From NCBI GenBank assembly GCA_963818925.1, contig CAWFTN010000001.1, positions 3,224,001 through 3,288,000 of the forward strand: 64,000 nt of DNA, read 5' to 3'. Shown piece by piece: positions 7,673 to 16,480 of this stretch. Each line of letters starts with the position of its first letter. The stretch's first letter is position 1. Position numbers and translations under genes: made by a program. A model generated the notes under the pieces. The model ran no database searches and was not told where the DNA came from. It saw only the letters and a list, made by a program, of their open reading frames with translations. The stretch is from JAMXLG01 sp963818925. Lineage in GTDB: Bacteria > Vulcanimicrobiota > Vulcanimicrobiia > Vulcanimicrobiales > Vulcanimicrobiaceae.

Positions 7673-9637
7673 ATGCCGCCAGAGCGACAAACGATGCCGG
7701 CCGTTGTGCTGGTAACGGATCGCGCATTGCGCCTCGGAACCGCTTTTGGTCCGCAGGCAATGAGTGAAGAGCTGGATGCGCTTCGCTCGTCGACCCAACC
7801 CCTTGATGTGGCGTGGCCGAAAGCCGGGCGGCTGTTGCGCGCGATGCGCGCCGCGTTGCGCGGAAAACGCATGAGCTTCTCGGCGGATCTCGGCGCGGTT
7901 CGCGTCGACGGGCACGCCGTGCCGCTGACCGCTCCCGACGGGGAAATCATCGGCGCGATCGCGGTCGGCATCGATACAGCCGATCAGGCGCGTTTGAGCC
8001 GCGAGATCGACGAACTGCGCGAAGCGCTCAAACACGCCCAGAGCGTCTCGAGCTTCGCGTACTACGTCGTCGACGTCGCAACGAAAAGAGTGACGGTCTC
8101 GTCGCCGTTTGCGCAGATCTGGGGACTGCCGGAAGGCACGACGGAGTTGTGGTACGAGGAGCTCTTGGAGCGCGTTCACCACGAGGATCGCGCGGCATTC
8201 GACGACTTCGGCCGCGGCTCGGTGCAATGCCGCATCGTGCGGCCGAGCGGCGAGGTGCGGCACATCCGCACGTTTGGGTCGTACTTTCCGAGTTCGAACG
8301 GAACGCCGCCGCGCAGCGTCGGAAGCGTCTTCGATTTCACTGAATTTGCGCAAGCGCAGAACACGGTGCAATTTCTCACGACGCACGATCCGTTGACGGG
8401 GCTGCTCAACCGCCACGCGCTGCTCGAAGCGCTCAACGCATACGCGGATCAGCAGCGCAACGGCGCGCTCGTCGTGTTTGACATCGACCGCTTCGCGCAA
8501 GTGAATGAACTGGCCGGACACGCCGTCGGCGATCAGCTTCTGCACGCGATCGCGGAACGCGTGAGGTTTCTTGAAAACGACGGCCATTACGTCGCGCGTC
8601 TCGGTTCCGATGAGTTCGCATGTTTCTTGATGGAACCGGCGGACTGTCCGATCGTCGATCGCGATGTGGAGCGGTTGCGTGACGCGCTCGATGCGCCGTT
8701 TACGGCCGGCCACACGGAGATCGTGGTGCGCGCAACGATGGGCGTTGCGCGTCATCCGCAACATGGAACCGGCGAAACGCTGCTGCAGAATGCCGGCATC
8801 GCGTTGTACACGGCGAAGGCCACAATGCGCGGCGGCACGATGGCGTACGATCCCGCGCTCGACCGCAAGATGAGCGTGCGAAGCCGCCTCGAGCGAGATC
8901 TCGCAAATGCTGTGCGGCGCAACGAATTCTCGATGTATTATCAGCCGCTCATCGATGCGACGAGCGGAGCGGTGATCGCGACGGAAGCGTTGTTGCGTTG
9001 GCAGCACCCGGATCTCGGATTGCTCACGCCTGATGTCTTCTTGAACATTGCGGAAGAAAGCGACGCCGTCGTCGACATAGGACGATGGGCGATCGATCGC
9101 GCGTGCCACGATGCGCGCGCAATTCGCAAGGAAATGAAGTCGAAACTGCGGCTCAACGTGAACATCTCGCCGCGTCACGTGCAGTCGACCAAACTCGTCG
9201 GACACGTAAATGATGCGCTCAACGAGACGGGCTGGGAGCCGGACGCGCTCCAACTCGAAGTCACCGAACAACTCTTGATCGAGGATATTCCGAGCGCCGT
9301 CGCAACGCTGCAGCGGTTACGTGATGCCGGAGTGTCAATTGCGATTGACGATTTCGGCACAGGCTATAACACGCTGTCGTATTTGAAATCATACCCGGTA
9401 ACATGCTTAAAAATCGATCGCGCCTTCGTGAAAGACGCAGAGAGCGACAATTACAGTCGCGCGATTTGCCGTTCGGTGGCGGCACTGGCGGACTCGCTTG
9501 AGATGAACGTTATTGGGGAAGGCGTAGAGACTGATGGACAAGCGGAATTTTTGCGTGGCATCGGCTGCCGTGAGCTGCAAGGCTACAAATTCGGACGTCC
9601 CGTTACGGCATGGGACTTTATGACCTCATATACATGA
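7673..9637 (+). CDS. PAS-GGDEF-EAL cyclic-di-GMP phosphodiesterase
   Basis: A 654-residue protein with a PAS-like sensor region (about 100-225), GGDEF (about 230-385) and EAL (about 395-650). The GGDEF active-site motif is changed to RLGSDEF, so cyclase activity may be reduced. The EAL domain is complete: ATEALLRWQHPD, LNVNISPRHV, LEVTEQLL, IDDFGTGYNTLSYLK, LKIDRAF and GEGVET, giving all metal-binding acidic residues. It most likely degrades c-di-GMP. A GGGAGAG precedes the ATG. The gene 33 bases downstream encodes the complementary type. Confidence 0.9.
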   Translation: MPPERQTMPAVVLVTDRALRLGTAFGPQAMSEELDALRSSTQPLDVAWPKAGRLLRAMRAALRGKRMSFSADLGAVRVDGHAVPLTAPDGEIIGAIAVGIDTADQARLSREIDELREALKHAQSVSSFAYYVVDVATKRVTVSSPFAQIWGLPEGTTELWYEELLERVHHEDRAAFDDFGRGSVQCRIVRPSGEVRHIRTFGSYFPSSNGTPPRSVGSVFDFTEFAQAQNTVQFLTTHDPLTGLLNRHALLEALNAYADQQRNGALVVFDIDRFAQVNELAGHAVGDQLLHAIAERVRFLENDGHYVARLGSDEFACFLMEPADCPIVDRDVERLRDALDAPFTAGHTEIVVRATMGVARHPQHGTGETLLQNAGIALYTAKATMRGGTMAYDPALDRKMSVRSRLERDLANAVRRNEFSMYYQPLIDATSGAVIATEALLRWQHPDLGLLTPDVFLNIAEESDAVVDIGRWAIDRACHDARAIRKEMKSKLRLNVNISPRHVQSTKLVGHVNDALNETGWEPDALQLEVTEQLLIEDIPSAVATLQRLRDAGVSIAIDDFGTGYNTLSYLKSYPVTCLKIDRAFVKDAESDNYSRAICRSVAALADSLEMNVIGEGVETDGQAEFLRGIGCRELQGYKFGRPVTAWDFMTSYT

Positions 9638-9670
9638 ACTACGCGCTCAGCGGCGAAAAAGAAGCACGCG

Positions 9671-11446
9671 GTGTTTGACGATATCTTCGGACTCGTTCAG
9701 TCTTTACTGGGCGACGCTAGTAGCGTTGTACCATCGGAAGATCGCGCCTTGGCGTTCGCTCGTATCGCCGCGATGCGTGCATTTCTCGCACGCCTTGACA
9801 CAGAATTGCCACAGATCATTGCCGAAGCGTTATTAGAGGCGGCTCGCGTGACGGGCGCCGACGTCGCGGCGATTCTAGAAATGCAGCCTAAAGGGCTGCG
9901 TTTTGTGTGTGCCACCGATCCGACGCTGCTCGACGAAGTCATCGACTGGGACGGCGAACAGCGCAAAGAGGTCGGCGATCGGGGCACGGGCCGGCTGCGT
10001 GAGGCGGCCGGCGTAAAAGACGCCCTCTGCTCGACATTCGTCGCGGATGACCGCCGTTGGGTGCTGCTCCTGGGCGAACGAACGGGACGTTTGCAGCGCG
10101 CTGCGTTCGAGGCGCAGTCGGAAGTCATCCTCGATGTCCTGACGCACTTGCTGCGTTTCCGTTCGGTGCGCGCCGACGGACGCGCGCTGATCGATCATCT
10201 CACCGGCCTTCCCGATCGCTGGTCGACGATGAGCCGCCTAACCGAAACCGTCGTCGCGGCAAAACGGAACGACATTCGCTCGGCGTTGCTCTTCATCGAT
10301 TTGAACGGATTCAAAGGCGTAAACGATCGTTTTGGACATGCGCACGGCGATGCCGCACTCAAATCGATCGCAACGAAAATGCGCGATGCTCTGCGTTCGA
10401 ATGAATTCGTCGGACGCATCGGCGGCGATGAATTTGCCGTGGTGCTGCCGATAGTGCGCACGTACGAAGAAGCGACGGCCGCCGCGGCGCGCCTTGCCGA
10501 CGGCGTGCGCGAGCTGCAGATCAACAGCGGCGAGGGCAACGTGTCGGTCAGCATCGGCATCGCGCTCTTCCCGGAACATGCATCGAACGAAGACGAGTGG
10601 CTGCATCACGCCGATCTCGCGATGTATCAAGCGAAGCGCCAACGCCAGTCGTATTGCGTCTACGAGCCCGGTGCGACGCTCAGTGACATTCCGACGCTCA
10701 GCGTCGACATCGAAGAAGCGTACGACCGCGAATTCTTGTTGTGCTTTCAACCGATCTTCGACGTGCAATCCGGGGAAGTGGTCGCCGCAGAGGCGCTGTT
10801 GCGTTCGCTGCATCCCCGCAGCGGGGTGCAGTCCGCGCTCACGACGATGGAAGCAGCCCGTCAGCGCCGGGCGCTCGAACATCTCGATGCATGGGTCACG
10901 CGTCGCGCGCTGAGCTACGCGAGCGAATGGCGCCGTCAAGGCGTGAAACGCATTCACGTCAATATCGGCCTCGCGACGGAAGATATTCTCAGCGGTGTGC
11001 TGCGTGCGATCGATGCCAGCGGCACGGACGCGTCCATGCTGGCCGTCGAACTTGATTGGAAACGCTTCGTCGAAGAACCCGATGTCTATCGCTCGTTTGC
11101 AGAGATGGCCGAGCGTTGCGGTTTGCACGTCGGTCTCGACGGGTTCGGCGATACACCGCTCGATCTCGCGATGCTCGAAGCGCTCGCGGTCCGGTTCGTG
11201 AAACCGTCGAAAACGTTGCTGCCGTCCGGCGGTGCGACGGGACGCGGCATGGAAGCGATCGTCGCGCTCGCAAACGTCTATGGCTGGGACGTCGTTGCAA
11301 CGCGCGTTGCGACTGCCGACGACCGTGCAGCGATCCGCAACGCCGGCGTCAAATACATGCAAGGATTCGCGGCCGCACAACCGATGACCGCGATCGACTT
11401 CGAACAATGGATCGAAAGCAGCCCGCGTATCGCTCTCGTGAGTTGA
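9671..11446 (+). CDS. GGDEF cyclase with GAF-like N-terminus and degenerate EAL domain
   Basis: A 591-residue protein starting at GTG 9671. Residues about 40-160 form a GAF-like sensor. The GGDEF domain (about 175-335) is intact with RIGGDEFAVVLP, consistent with diguanylate cyclase activity. The EAL domain (about 350-585) is catalytically dead by motif: EALLRSL is kept, but the TE pair becomes DW (LAVELDWKRF), DDFGTG becomes DGFGDT, the LKID lysine region becomes FVKPSK and GEGVET becomes VATRVAT. It may sense c-di-GMP. It probably shares a transcript with the phosphodiesterase upstream. Confidence 0.88.
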   Translation: MFDDIFGLVQSLLGDASSVVPSEDRALAFARIAAMRAFLARLDTELPQIIAEALLEAARVTGADVAAILEMQPKGLRFVCATDPTLLDEVIDWDGEQRKEVGDRGTGRLREAAGVKDALCSTFVADDRRWVLLLGERTGRLQRAAFEAQSEVILDVLTHLLRFRSVRADGRALIDHLTGLPDRWSTMSRLTETVVAAKRNDIRSALLFIDLNGFKGVNDRFGHAHGDAALKSIATKMRDALRSNEFVGRIGGDEFAVVLPIVRTYEEATAAAARLADGVRELQINSGEGNVSVSIGIALFPEHASNEDEWLHHADLAMYQAKRQRQSYCVYEPGATLSDIPTLSVDIEEAYDREFLLCFQPIFDVQSGEVVAAEALLRSLHPRSGVQSALTTMEAARQRRALEHLDAWVTRRALSYASEWRRQGVKRIHVNIGLATEDILSGVLRAIDASGTDASMLAVELDWKRFVEEPDVYRSFAEMAERCGLHVGLDGFGDTPLDLAMLEALAVRFVKPSKTLLPSGGATGRGMEAIVALANVYGWDVVATRVATADDRAAIRNAGVKYMQGFAAAQPMTAIDFEQWIESSPRIALVS

Positions 11447-11832
11447 TGGAAACCTGTTCGCTCGTGCAGCGCACGGGCGACGGCTGCAATTGGTGCGGAT
11501 CCGAACTTCCGAAACGGCGGCGAACCTGGTGCAGCGACAAATGCGCCAATGCGTTTTGGAATAACCACTGGTGGACGCTCGCCCGCCGCGCGGCGAAACG
11601 CCGCGACAAATATCGCTGTAAGCGTTGCGGCGAGCGCGCCCCCAAACGCGGAACGGCGAGCTATAGCGCGTTACGCAAGACGCATCGCGTCGAAGTCAAT
11701 CACATCGAACAGGCGCGCGGTGCTCACGTGCGCTTAAGTTGTCTCCATCACTTGGCGAATCTCGAAACGCTATGTCTCTCGTGTCATAAAGCGGAGACGA
11801 AGAAACAAGCGAGGCGCCGAAAAGCATCATGA
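11446..11832 (+). CDS. Small HNH-type zinc-finger protein
   Basis: A 128-residue basic protein with an N-terminal CxxC finger (CNWCGSELPKRRRTWCSDKC), a second CKRCG pair and an HNH-like core: VEVNHIEQARG, then LANLETLCLSCHKAET. This order (H, N, H with flanking Cys pairs) is that of HNH nucleases related to McrA. Its ATG shares one base with the TGA of the preceding GGDEF gene, so it is co-translated. No methylase, phage gene or toxin partner is near. It could be a DNA repair or housekeeping nuclease, or a non-nuclease zinc protein. Confidence 0.75.
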   Translation: METCSLVQRTGDGCNWCGSELPKRRRTWCSDKCANAFWNNHWWTLARRAAKRRDKYRCKRCGERAPKRGTASYSALRKTHRVEVNHIEQARGAHVRLSCLHHLANLETLCLSCHKAETKKQARRRKAS

Positions 11833-11978
11833 AGTGATCTTTTCGGTTTTATTGCCGGTCGAGCCTGACGCAGTTCGCGATCGATTCCGCAGTTGGCGGA
11901 GGCGGGTCTAGGCCTGAGGACCTCCCACGCCGTTTGCACTAGGTCCATGTGACGGCGCTCTGGTATAACAGGGGCCGT

Positions 11979-12836
11979 ATGCAATCCGTTACCGCAGAGC
12001 GCCTCAAGGAGCTCAAACTCAAGGCGAATGACGTCCGGCAGGGGATCATTCGCTCGCTTTTGTCCGCGGGCTCCGGGCACTCAGCCGGCTCGCTCGACAT
12101 GGCCGACATTTTTACCGCACTCTATGGCACTCTCATGCGCCACGATCCGAAGCGCCCCGAGTGGGAAGACCGCGACCGTTTGTTGCTTTCGTGCGGCCAC
12201 ATCGCGCCCGTCCGCTACTCGGCGATGGCTAACTTCGGGTACTTTCCGGTTGAGGAATTGCTAACGCTGCGCAAGTTCGGCTCGCGTCTGCAAGGCCACC
12301 CCGAGCGCGTGAAGTTGCCGGCGCTCGAGACGACGTCGGGTCCGCTCGGCGAAGGCCTTGCGCAAGGCACGGGCATGGCGCTCAGCGCGAAGCTCGACAA
12401 CAAAGATTGGCGTGTCTACGTCGTTACGTCCGACGCGGAACATCAATGCGGATTGCATTGGGAAGCGGTGATGACGGCGGGTAAGTTCGGGCTCGACAAC
12501 CTGACGAACATCGTCGATCGCAACTTCATTCAGATCGACGGCAGCACGGAAGAAATCATGCCGCTCGAGCCGCTCGCCGACAAATACCGCGCGTTCAATT
12601 GGGAAGTGCTCCAATGCGACGGGAACAACATGGAGGAGTTCATCGAAACGGCCGACCGCGCGAAGCAAGTCAAGGGTAAGCCGCAGGTGATCATCGCGCA
12701 CACGATCCCCGGCAAAGGCGTGAGCTATATGGAAGGCGATTACACGTGGCACGGTAAGCCGCCGAATAAAGCGCAAGCGGACGAAGCGCTGACGGAACTG
12801 CAATCGCAACGGGAAAGGATCCTCGCCAATGTCTAG
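11979..12836 (+). CDS. Transketolase, N-terminal subunit
   Basis: A 285-residue thiamin-diphosphate domain of a split transketolase, acting in the non-oxidative pentose phosphate pathway. Motifs include GSGHSAGSLDMADIFTALY, LSCGHIAPVRYSAMA, SGPLGEGLAQGTGMALSAK and NIVDRNFIQIDG. The usual GDGE thiamin motif appears as SDAEHQCGLHWEA, so the Asp is retained. The start is ATG 11979, with AGGGG just upstream; a GTG at 11949 lacks one. A TATAAC box at about 11960 may be the -10. The gene overlaps the C-terminal subunit by 8 bases. Split forms are usual in archaea and many bacteria. Confidence 0.92.
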   Translation: MQSVTAERLKELKLKANDVRQGIIRSLLSAGSGHSAGSLDMADIFTALYGTLMRHDPKRPEWEDRDRLLLSCGHIAPVRYSAMANFGYFPVEELLTLRKFGSRLQGHPERVKLPALETTSGPLGEGLAQGTGMALSAKLDNKDWRVYVVTSDAEHQCGLHWEAVMTAGKFGLDNLTNIVDRNFIQIDGSTEEIMPLEPLADKYRAFNWEVLQCDGNNMEEFIETADRAKQVKGKPQVIIAHTIPGKGVSYMEGDYTWHGKPPNKAQADEALTELQSQRERILANV

Positions 12837-13845
12837 CACCGACGTGATGGATGCGGCGGCCCGCGCGATGCATCTCGCCGACTATCGTAATACTGCCGAA
12901 TTGAAGCAAGTGCCGACGCGTAACGGCTTCGGCGAAGGCTTGATCGAGGCGGGAAAGCGCAATAAAAACGTGCTCGCCATTTGCGCCGACCTCGCAGAGT
13001 CGACGCGTATGGAAGGGTTCAAAAAAGCGCATCCGACGCAATATCTCGAGATCGGCGTCGCGGAGCAAATGCTCGTCGCAATGGCGGGCGGTCTCGCTGC
13101 AACCGGCAAGATTCCGTGGATCGCATCGTATGCGATGTTCAATCCGGGACGCTCGTGGGAGCAAGTGCGCACGATCATGGCGCTCAACGAGACGAACGTG
13201 AAGATCGCAGGCGCGCACGCCGGCGTTTCCGTCGGACCCGACGGCGCGACGCACCAAGCGATTGAAGATATCGCGATCATGCGCGTGATTCCGCACATGT
13301 TCGTCGTCGTGCCGTGTGACTCGATCCAAACGAAGAAAGCAACGCTCGCGCTCTCCGAGAAGTTCGGGCCGACGTACTTGCGCTTTGCGCGCGAAAAATC
13401 GGCAGTTGTCACCACCGACGAGACGCCGTTCGAAATCGGCAAGGCGCAGACGTTCCGCGAAGGCAACGACCTCGCCATCGTTGCATGCGGCATCCTCGTT
13501 TATAATGCGCTCATGGCCGCCGACGAACTGGCGCGCGAAGACGGTATTGAATGTCGCGTCGTTAACAACCACACGGTCAAACCGATGGACGAGCCGGCGA
13601 TTGTCGACGCGGCCCAAAGCTGCGGCACCGTCGTTACCGTCGAGGAGCACCAGGTGCACGGCGGCATGGGATCGCGCGTTTCAGAGATTCTCGCCCAACG
13701 GCACCCCGTTCCGATCGAATTCATCGGCGTGCACGATCAATTCGGGCAATCGGGCGATCCGGTTGAATTGATCGAGTACTACGGCATGGGAACGGCGGCG
13801 ATCAAAGAGGCGGCCCGTCGCGCGTACAAGCGCAAGCGCTCCTAA
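12829..13845 (+). CDS. Transketolase, C-terminal subunit
   Basis: A 338-residue partner of the preceding gene, carrying the pyrimidine-binding and C-terminal domains. RNGFGEGLIEAGKRNKNV, YLEIGVAEQMLVAMAGGLAA (with the catalytic Glu that activates thiamin diphosphate), SVGPDGATHQAIEDIAIMR and VEEHQVHGGMGSRVSE are typical. An N-terminal extension of about 30 residues precedes the core. Together the two proteins equal one ordinary transketolase of about 620 residues. Confidence 0.93.
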   Translation: MSSTDVMDAAARAMHLADYRNTAELKQVPTRNGFGEGLIEAGKRNKNVLAICADLAESTRMEGFKKAHPTQYLEIGVAEQMLVAMAGGLAATGKIPWIASYAMFNPGRSWEQVRTIMALNETNVKIAGAHAGVSVGPDGATHQAIEDIAIMRVIPHMFVVVPCDSIQTKKATLALSEKFGPTYLRFAREKSAVVTTDETPFEIGKAQTFREGNDLAIVACGILVYNALMAADELAREDGIECRVVNNHTVKPMDEPAIVDAAQSCGTVVTVEEHQVHGGMGSRVSEILAQRHPVPIEFIGVHDQFGQSGDPVELIEYYGMGTAAIKEAARRAYKRKRS

Positions 13846-13874
13846 GACGAAACAAGGAACCGGTTTTTAGGAAG

Positions 13875-13977
13875 GGTCACGGTGACGGTGGCCCCTTTGC
13901 GTTTGCGCGTGGAGCGCAACCGCTTATCGTCTTCTACACTGACGGATTGATCGAGTCGACGCGCGATTTAGACGCCG
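13875..13977 (+). pseudogene. Remnant of a SpoIIE/PP2C-type phosphatase
   Basis: One frame reads GHGDGGPFAFARGAQPL then IVFYTDGLIESTRDLDAG. The second half is the highly conserved SpoIIE phosphatase motif (LxFYTDGLxExRD) that carries a metal-binding Asp. Nothing else of the domain survives: no start, no upstream catalytic motifs, and the frame continues into unrelated sequence. It lies antisense to the last codons of the DUF4386 gene, which probably extended into the debris. Confidence 0.55.
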
Positions 13978-14656
13978 GCATTACCCCGGTCGGTGTTGCT
14001 GTAAGTGTTTCGTTGAACCGTCGGGTGAAGAGCAGCCAGAACGTGAGACCCAGCTCGCCTACGAACGGTGGCAGTAAAACCCAAGGAAAAATAACGGCGT
14101 GCAGCGGCGGTGAAATGAAGCCGGTGAAGCTGTTGATGATATAACACGCACCGGAGATTTCAAGGGCGACGGCAAGCCACGGCACAGCAATTGGCGGGCG
14201 TCCGACGAGGTAGCCGACGAGCGCGAGATTTGCGCCGAAAAATATCAAGCTGATGGCCCATCCCAGATCGTGCGTACGAACGGCGAGCATCGCGCTTTGT
14301 TGGAGGTGCTGATGGAGCAAAGGCAGGACCATGACGTTTGCTAGTACCGCCGGTATATATCCGGCGACGTACGTAACGCGAAACACTGCTGCAAGCAGCG
14401 CTAGATTTCGATGTACGGGTGCGAGCAACACGTAGAGCAACCACGCGATGACGATATCGCATAGCATCGTGAAAATTTCCGCTGAATATCCCCAGCGCCA
14501 TAGCTGTTCTGAAGCGAGGATTTTCGCCGCCGTTGCGGTCGCGTTCTGTGCGACGACCAGGTTCCCGGCAAAACCGACCGAGACGATCGACGACAGGAAG
14601 ATCAGCACGTAGATGGCGCCGCACGTACGGGCATAGACTCGCGCCTCTTCACCCAT
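13934..14656 (-). CDS. DUF4386-type membrane protein
   Basis: A 240-residue integral membrane protein with about six hydrophobic segments. CGAIYVLIFLSSIVSVGF near the N-terminus, the GYIPAVLANVMVLPLL region, and SFTGFISPPLHAVIFPWVLL fit the DUF4386 family, whose function is unknown. GGAGGA upstream of ATG 14656 is a good ribosome binding site. The last dozen codons (KSRVDSINPSV) are the antisense of a phosphatase remnant, so the native C-terminus was probably a little shorter. Confidence 0.8.
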   Translation of the reverse strand: MGEEARVYARTCGAIYVLIFLSSIVSVGFAGNLVVAQNATATAAKILASEQLWRWGYSAEIFTMLCDIVIAWLLYVLLAPVHRNLALLAAVFRVTYVAGYIPAVLANVMVLPLLHQHLQQSAMLAVRTHDLGWAISLIFFGANLALVGYLVGRPPIAVPWLAVALEISGACYIINSFTGFISPPLHAVIFPWVLLPPFVGELGLTFWLLFTRRFNETLTATPTGVMPASKSRVDSINPSV

Positions 14657-14726
14657 CGGCTATCCTCCGAAAAGCGTTTCCCCTAATGTACGTCCGGGCG
14701 CACTTCCGGTTTCGCGGTGGGTCGAT

Positions 14727-14760
14727 GAAAAAAGACGCCGACAATTGTGTCGGCGTCTTT
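14727..14760 (-). terminator. Rho-independent terminator of rpsO
   Basis: A perfect 13-base inverted repeat (AAAGACGCCGACA, four-base loop, TGTCGGCGTCTTT) lies just downstream of rpsO. On the minus strand it ends in a run of T. This strong stop separates rpsO from everything downstream, including the distant pnp. Confidence 0.92.
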
Positions 14761-14786
14761 GATGATTGTTTTCGTACTCGCAGATA

Positions 14787-15056
14787 TTAGCGGCGCAGCC
14801 CGAGGTCTGAAATCAGCGAGCGGTAGCGCTCGAGGTCCTTCGCTTGCAAATAGTTGAGCAAGCGGCGACGCTGGCCGACTTGGAGCAACAGGCCGCGGCG
14901 GCTGTGGTGGTCTTTCTTGTGGACCTTGAGGTGCTCGGTGAGCTGGTTGATCGACGCGGTCAGGATCGCGATCTGGACTTCGGCCGAACCGGTGTCGTTC
15001 GTTCCGCGGCCGTATTTGGCGGCGATTTCCGCCTTCTGTTCCTTGGTGAGAGGCAC
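14787..15056 (-). CDS. rpsO: 30S ribosomal protein S15
   Basis: An 89-residue protein, full family length, containing GSAEVQIAILTASINQLTEHL, the HHSRRGLLLQVGQRRRLLNYL region (split for length: HHSRRGLLLQVGQ, RRRLLNYL) and C-terminal LGLRR, the 16S rRNA-binding elements. The start is GTG 15056 with AAGGAG upstream. It has its own promoter and a strong terminator, so it is monocistronic here. In most bacteria pnp follows directly. Confidence 0.97.
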   Translation of the reverse strand: MPLTKEQKAEIAAKYGRGTNDTGSAEVQIAILTASINQLTEHLKVHKKDHHSRRGLLLQVGQRRRLLNYLQAKDLERYRSLISDLGLRR

Positions 15057-15131
15057 GAATTGCTCCTTAAGCAGGATGGTCTCGCTCGAATGCAGGGTTC
15101 AATCCGCGAACTCCACCTCGGCGACCGGGAG

Positions 15132-15161
15132 AGTGTACCAGAGACTCGTGCTCACTCGCAA
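15132..15161 (-). promoter_or_regulatory. Likely sigma-70-type promoter for rpsO
   Basis: On the minus strand TTGCGA (15156-15161) and TACACT (15132-15137) are separated by 18 bases. Transcription would start near 15125, giving a leader of about 70 bases before the GTG. S15 of several bacteria binds its own leader; such control is possible but not visible here. Confidence 0.5.
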
Positions 15162-15168
15162 CCCCGAA

Positions 15169-15567
15169 TTACGCCTTTCCGTCCTCGCCGCGAACGGCCG
15201 TCGGCTTGCCGTCAGGGGTCACGGCTACGTAGATGAACTTCCCGACCGTAGCAAGGCGCCGCTCGCCGGTTGTCGGATGCTCGCCCCAGAGCTCGACCTC
15301 GACCGTGATCGAGGTGCGGCCAAGCTTCACCACGTGCGCGATGGTGTCGACGAACTCGCCGGTGCGAATTGGCACTTTAAAATCAATGCGGTCGATCGAG
15401 ACCGTGACGACCGGCTTGCGGCAGGCACGCGTCGCTGCGATTCCGCCGACAACGTCCATCATCGAGACGGCCTTGCCGCCGAAGAGATTTCCGTAGGCGT
15501 TACTGTCTTGCGGAAAGACGATCTCGGTGCGGCGCTCGGTAATGATATGGGACTCACTCTGGGTCAT
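15169..15567 (-). CDS. Acyl-CoA thioesterase, hotdog fold
   Basis: A 132-residue hotdog-fold thioesterase of the BFIT/BACH/YciA group that hydrolyses acyl-CoA. Features are NAYGNLFGGKAVSMMDVVGG, with the family's N..GNxFGG and catalytic Asp (MMD), and FKVPIRTGEFVDTIAHVVK followed by GRTSITVEVELWGE. The length is normal. It lies just downstream of the phzF-like gene on the same strand, about 20 bases apart, and could be the last gene of that operon. Confidence 0.9.
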   Translation of the reverse strand: MTQSESHIITERRTEIVFPQDSNAYGNLFGGKAVSMMDVVGGIAATRACRKPVVTVSIDRIDFKVPIRTGEFVDTIAHVVKLGRTSITVEVELWGEHPTTGERRLATVGKFIYVAVTPDGKPTAVRGEDGKA

Positions 15568-15586
15568 GGCCGCAAGAGTACCCGCG

Positions 15587-16480
15587 TTAGGCCGGAACGC
15601 CCTCCAGCGTCAACGTGGCGGTTGCAAGAGGCGTTACGTGGCCTCCGACTTCGATCGCATTCGATCCGTTCTCGCCGTGAATCAACACGTGCAAGAGACT
15701 TCGTCGCTTCATCTTCGTTCCTTGTTCGCTCAGGAACGCGGTGCTGTCGGCATTTGATACGAGTTTATGGCGCATCATGAATGCGGCGAGCGGTCCGGTT
15801 GCACTTCCCGTTGCGGGATCTTCGACGATACCGTATTCCGGTGCGAACATGCGTGAATACGCGCCTTCGGGCGTCGGCGTAAAAACGAAGACGCATGCAA
15901 GCTCATTGCGTCCGTGAATGAGACGGTAGAACTCTGCCGTGTCGATGCCCGCGCGATCGACTGTTTCTTTATCGCGCAATGCCACGTAAATGTTCGGATT
16001 GCCGGCGGAAAGCAATTCGCATGGAACGCCGGGCAGCAAATCGCTTTCCTTCAGCGAAACCGCGGCCGCGCATTGCCCGCGATCGAAGCGTCCGAGATCG
16101 CGAATCTCCGGCGTCGTGAGCCAAATCAACGGGTCGTCGCCTTCATCGACGCGCACGGGAACGATGCCGATGTTTTCCTCCAGCGCAAACGTGCGCGCCG
16201 TGCGCGAGACGATTCCGACCGAGCGCATCACATATGCGGTGCCGATTGTCGGATGACCGGCGAATTCCATTTCATACGACGGCGTGAAGATGCGCACGCG
16301 CGTCGAGCCTTCGCGTGAGTCCTTGGGGAAGATAAACGACGTTTCTGAAAGGTTCAGCTCGCGCGCAATCTTCTGCATTGTTGCGGTATCCAGACCCGTC
16401 GCATCGGGAAAGACGGCAAGCGCGTTCCCTTCGAGCGGCCTCTGCGTGAAAACGTCGACGACGTGATACGTGTACGTCAC
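15587..16480 (-). CDS. PhzF-family isomerase
   Basis: A 297-residue PhzF-like protein (diaminopimelate-epimerase fold), beginning VTYTYHVVDVFTQRPLEGN with the family's FT..P..GNPLAV motif. The general-base Glu is in NLSETSFIF; FAGHPTIGTAYV and IVEDPATGSATGPLAAF are the other signatures. I start at GTG 16480, which overlaps the TGA of the ridA-like gene and has GAGG upstream; the frame is open much further upstream but that part is antisense-like. Most family members have unknown substrates. Confidence 0.9.
   Translation of the reverse strand: MTYTYHVVDVFTQRPLEGNALAVFPDATGLDTATMQKIARELNLSETSFIFPKDSREGSTRVRIFTPSYEMEFAGHPTIGTAYVMRSVGIVSRTARTFALEENIGIVPVRVDEGDDPLIWLTTPEIRDLGRFDRGQCAAAVSLKESDLLPGVPCELLSAGNPNIYVALRDKETVDRAGIDTAEFYRLIHGRNELACVFVFTPTPEGAYSRMFAPEYGIVEDPATGSATGPLAAFMMRHKLVSNADSTAFLSEQGTKMKRRSLLHVLIHGENGSNAIEVGGHVTPLATATLTLEGVPA

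Noticed and set aside
7517..9271. A 584-codon open frame on the minus strand
   Set aside because: It is antisense to the PAS-GGDEF-EAL gene, is rich in Arg/His as GC-rich shadows are, and shows no family motif.
10238..11407. A 389-codon frame antisense to the second GGDEF gene
   Set aside because: No start context or motif; the sense frame has clear GGDEF signatures.
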